From positions 1-5,229 of the forward strand of contig CAIYCP010000659.1 of the NCBI GenBank assembly GCA_903924715.1: DNA of 5,229 nucleotides. Reading direction: 5' to 3'. The notes beneath the pieces were generated by a model. It made no database searches, was not told the origin of the DNA, and saw only the letters and a program-made list of their open reading frames with translations. The position numbers were made by a program, and so were the translations under genes. Positions within the stretch are counted from its first letter, which is position 1; every line of letters begins with the position of its first letter. Source of the stretch: an uncultured beta proteobacterium (GTDB taxonomy: Bacteria > Pseudomonadota > Gammaproteobacteria > Burkholderiales > Burkholderiaceae_B). Below, piece by piece: positions 5,055-5,229 of the stretch.

Positions 5055-5229
5055 AGCTAGAACCATTTGCCAAGCGTCAACGCGGGTAACGCAACGGACC
5101 TTCCGGTGATGTCAGTGTTGACGCACTACAAAGCGCCGCTGCTATCCTTAGTCTGAATTGAGACGCACGCACAACAAAAACAATCGCCCGTTCTCGCTGT
5201 GCTTCAGTCAGAGGCTTAGGTTTCTTTCA
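5055..5229. other. Right-end region without a convincing gene
   Basis: These 175 bases after pyrF contain the inverted repeat described separately and little else. On the minus strand all three frames carry a stop within the first 25 bases from the right edge. In one of them a TGA at 5227-5229 is followed by 49 open codons (to TGA at 5077-5079) beginning KKPKPLTEAQRERAIV, with no ATG; the first GTG is codon 19. A gene on the minus strand to the right could end at that TGA. I call no gene here. Confidence 0.4.
5074..5124. repeat. 8-bp inverted repeat downstream of pyrF
   Basis: GCGTCAAC at 5074-5081 is the exact reverse complement of GTTGACGC at 5117-5124, separated by 35 bases. Inside the loop CGGA (5095-5098) can pair with TCCG (5102-5105). 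It begins 19 bases after the pyrF stop, where transcript ends form. With no T-run it is not a classical intrinsic terminator; it may be a 3'-end stabilising fold, part of a Rho-dependent end, or chance. Confidence 0.35.

Overview
The window looks like a piece of a betaproteobacterial chromosome, most likely Burkholderiales and perhaps close to Alcaligenaceae. This is inferred from moderately GC-rich coding DNA, a type 2 PyrF, and the mix of a peptide-type ABC importer with crotonase and tautomerase genes. Genus cannot be read from the sequence. Coding density is high. Seven protein genes account for almost everything, and I see no tRNA, rRNA, CRISPR array or insertion sequence.

Left region (1-2471, + strand): the 3' end of a family 5 solute-binding protein gene, then two inner-membrane permease genes of the DppB and DppC types, which overlap by one base. 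Together they are the binding and membrane parts of an importer for peptides or a similar small solute. The two ATPase subunits are not in the window. After the second permease only two very short frames follow before a gene on the opposite strand.

Middle region (2550-3733, - strand): a two-gene unit read right to left. First comes a 124-codon tautomerase made of two fused 4-oxalocrotonate-tautomerase-like halves. Five bases after its stop comes a 267-residue crotonase (enoyl-CoA hydratase/isomerase) superfamily enzyme. Tight spacing and a ribosome binding site that overlaps the tautomerase stop imply co-translation. The catalytic residues of both enzymes differ from the textbook members in ways worth noting. 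A role in catabolism of an acid or CoA ester is plausible, possibly one imported by the neighbouring transporter, but the substrate is unknown.

Right region (3802-5054, + strand): dgkA (undecaprenol/diacylglycerol kinase), then 41 bases on, pyrF (type 2 orotidine 5'-phosphate decarboxylase). Both are housekeeping genes with intact signature residues. The last 175 bases hold no convincing gene, only an inverted repeat and a short minus-strand open frame of doubtful status.

No clearly new multi-gene system is evident. The most interesting content is the fused tautomerase with its Pro and Arg residues divided between halves, and the crotonase with replaced catalytic glutamates.
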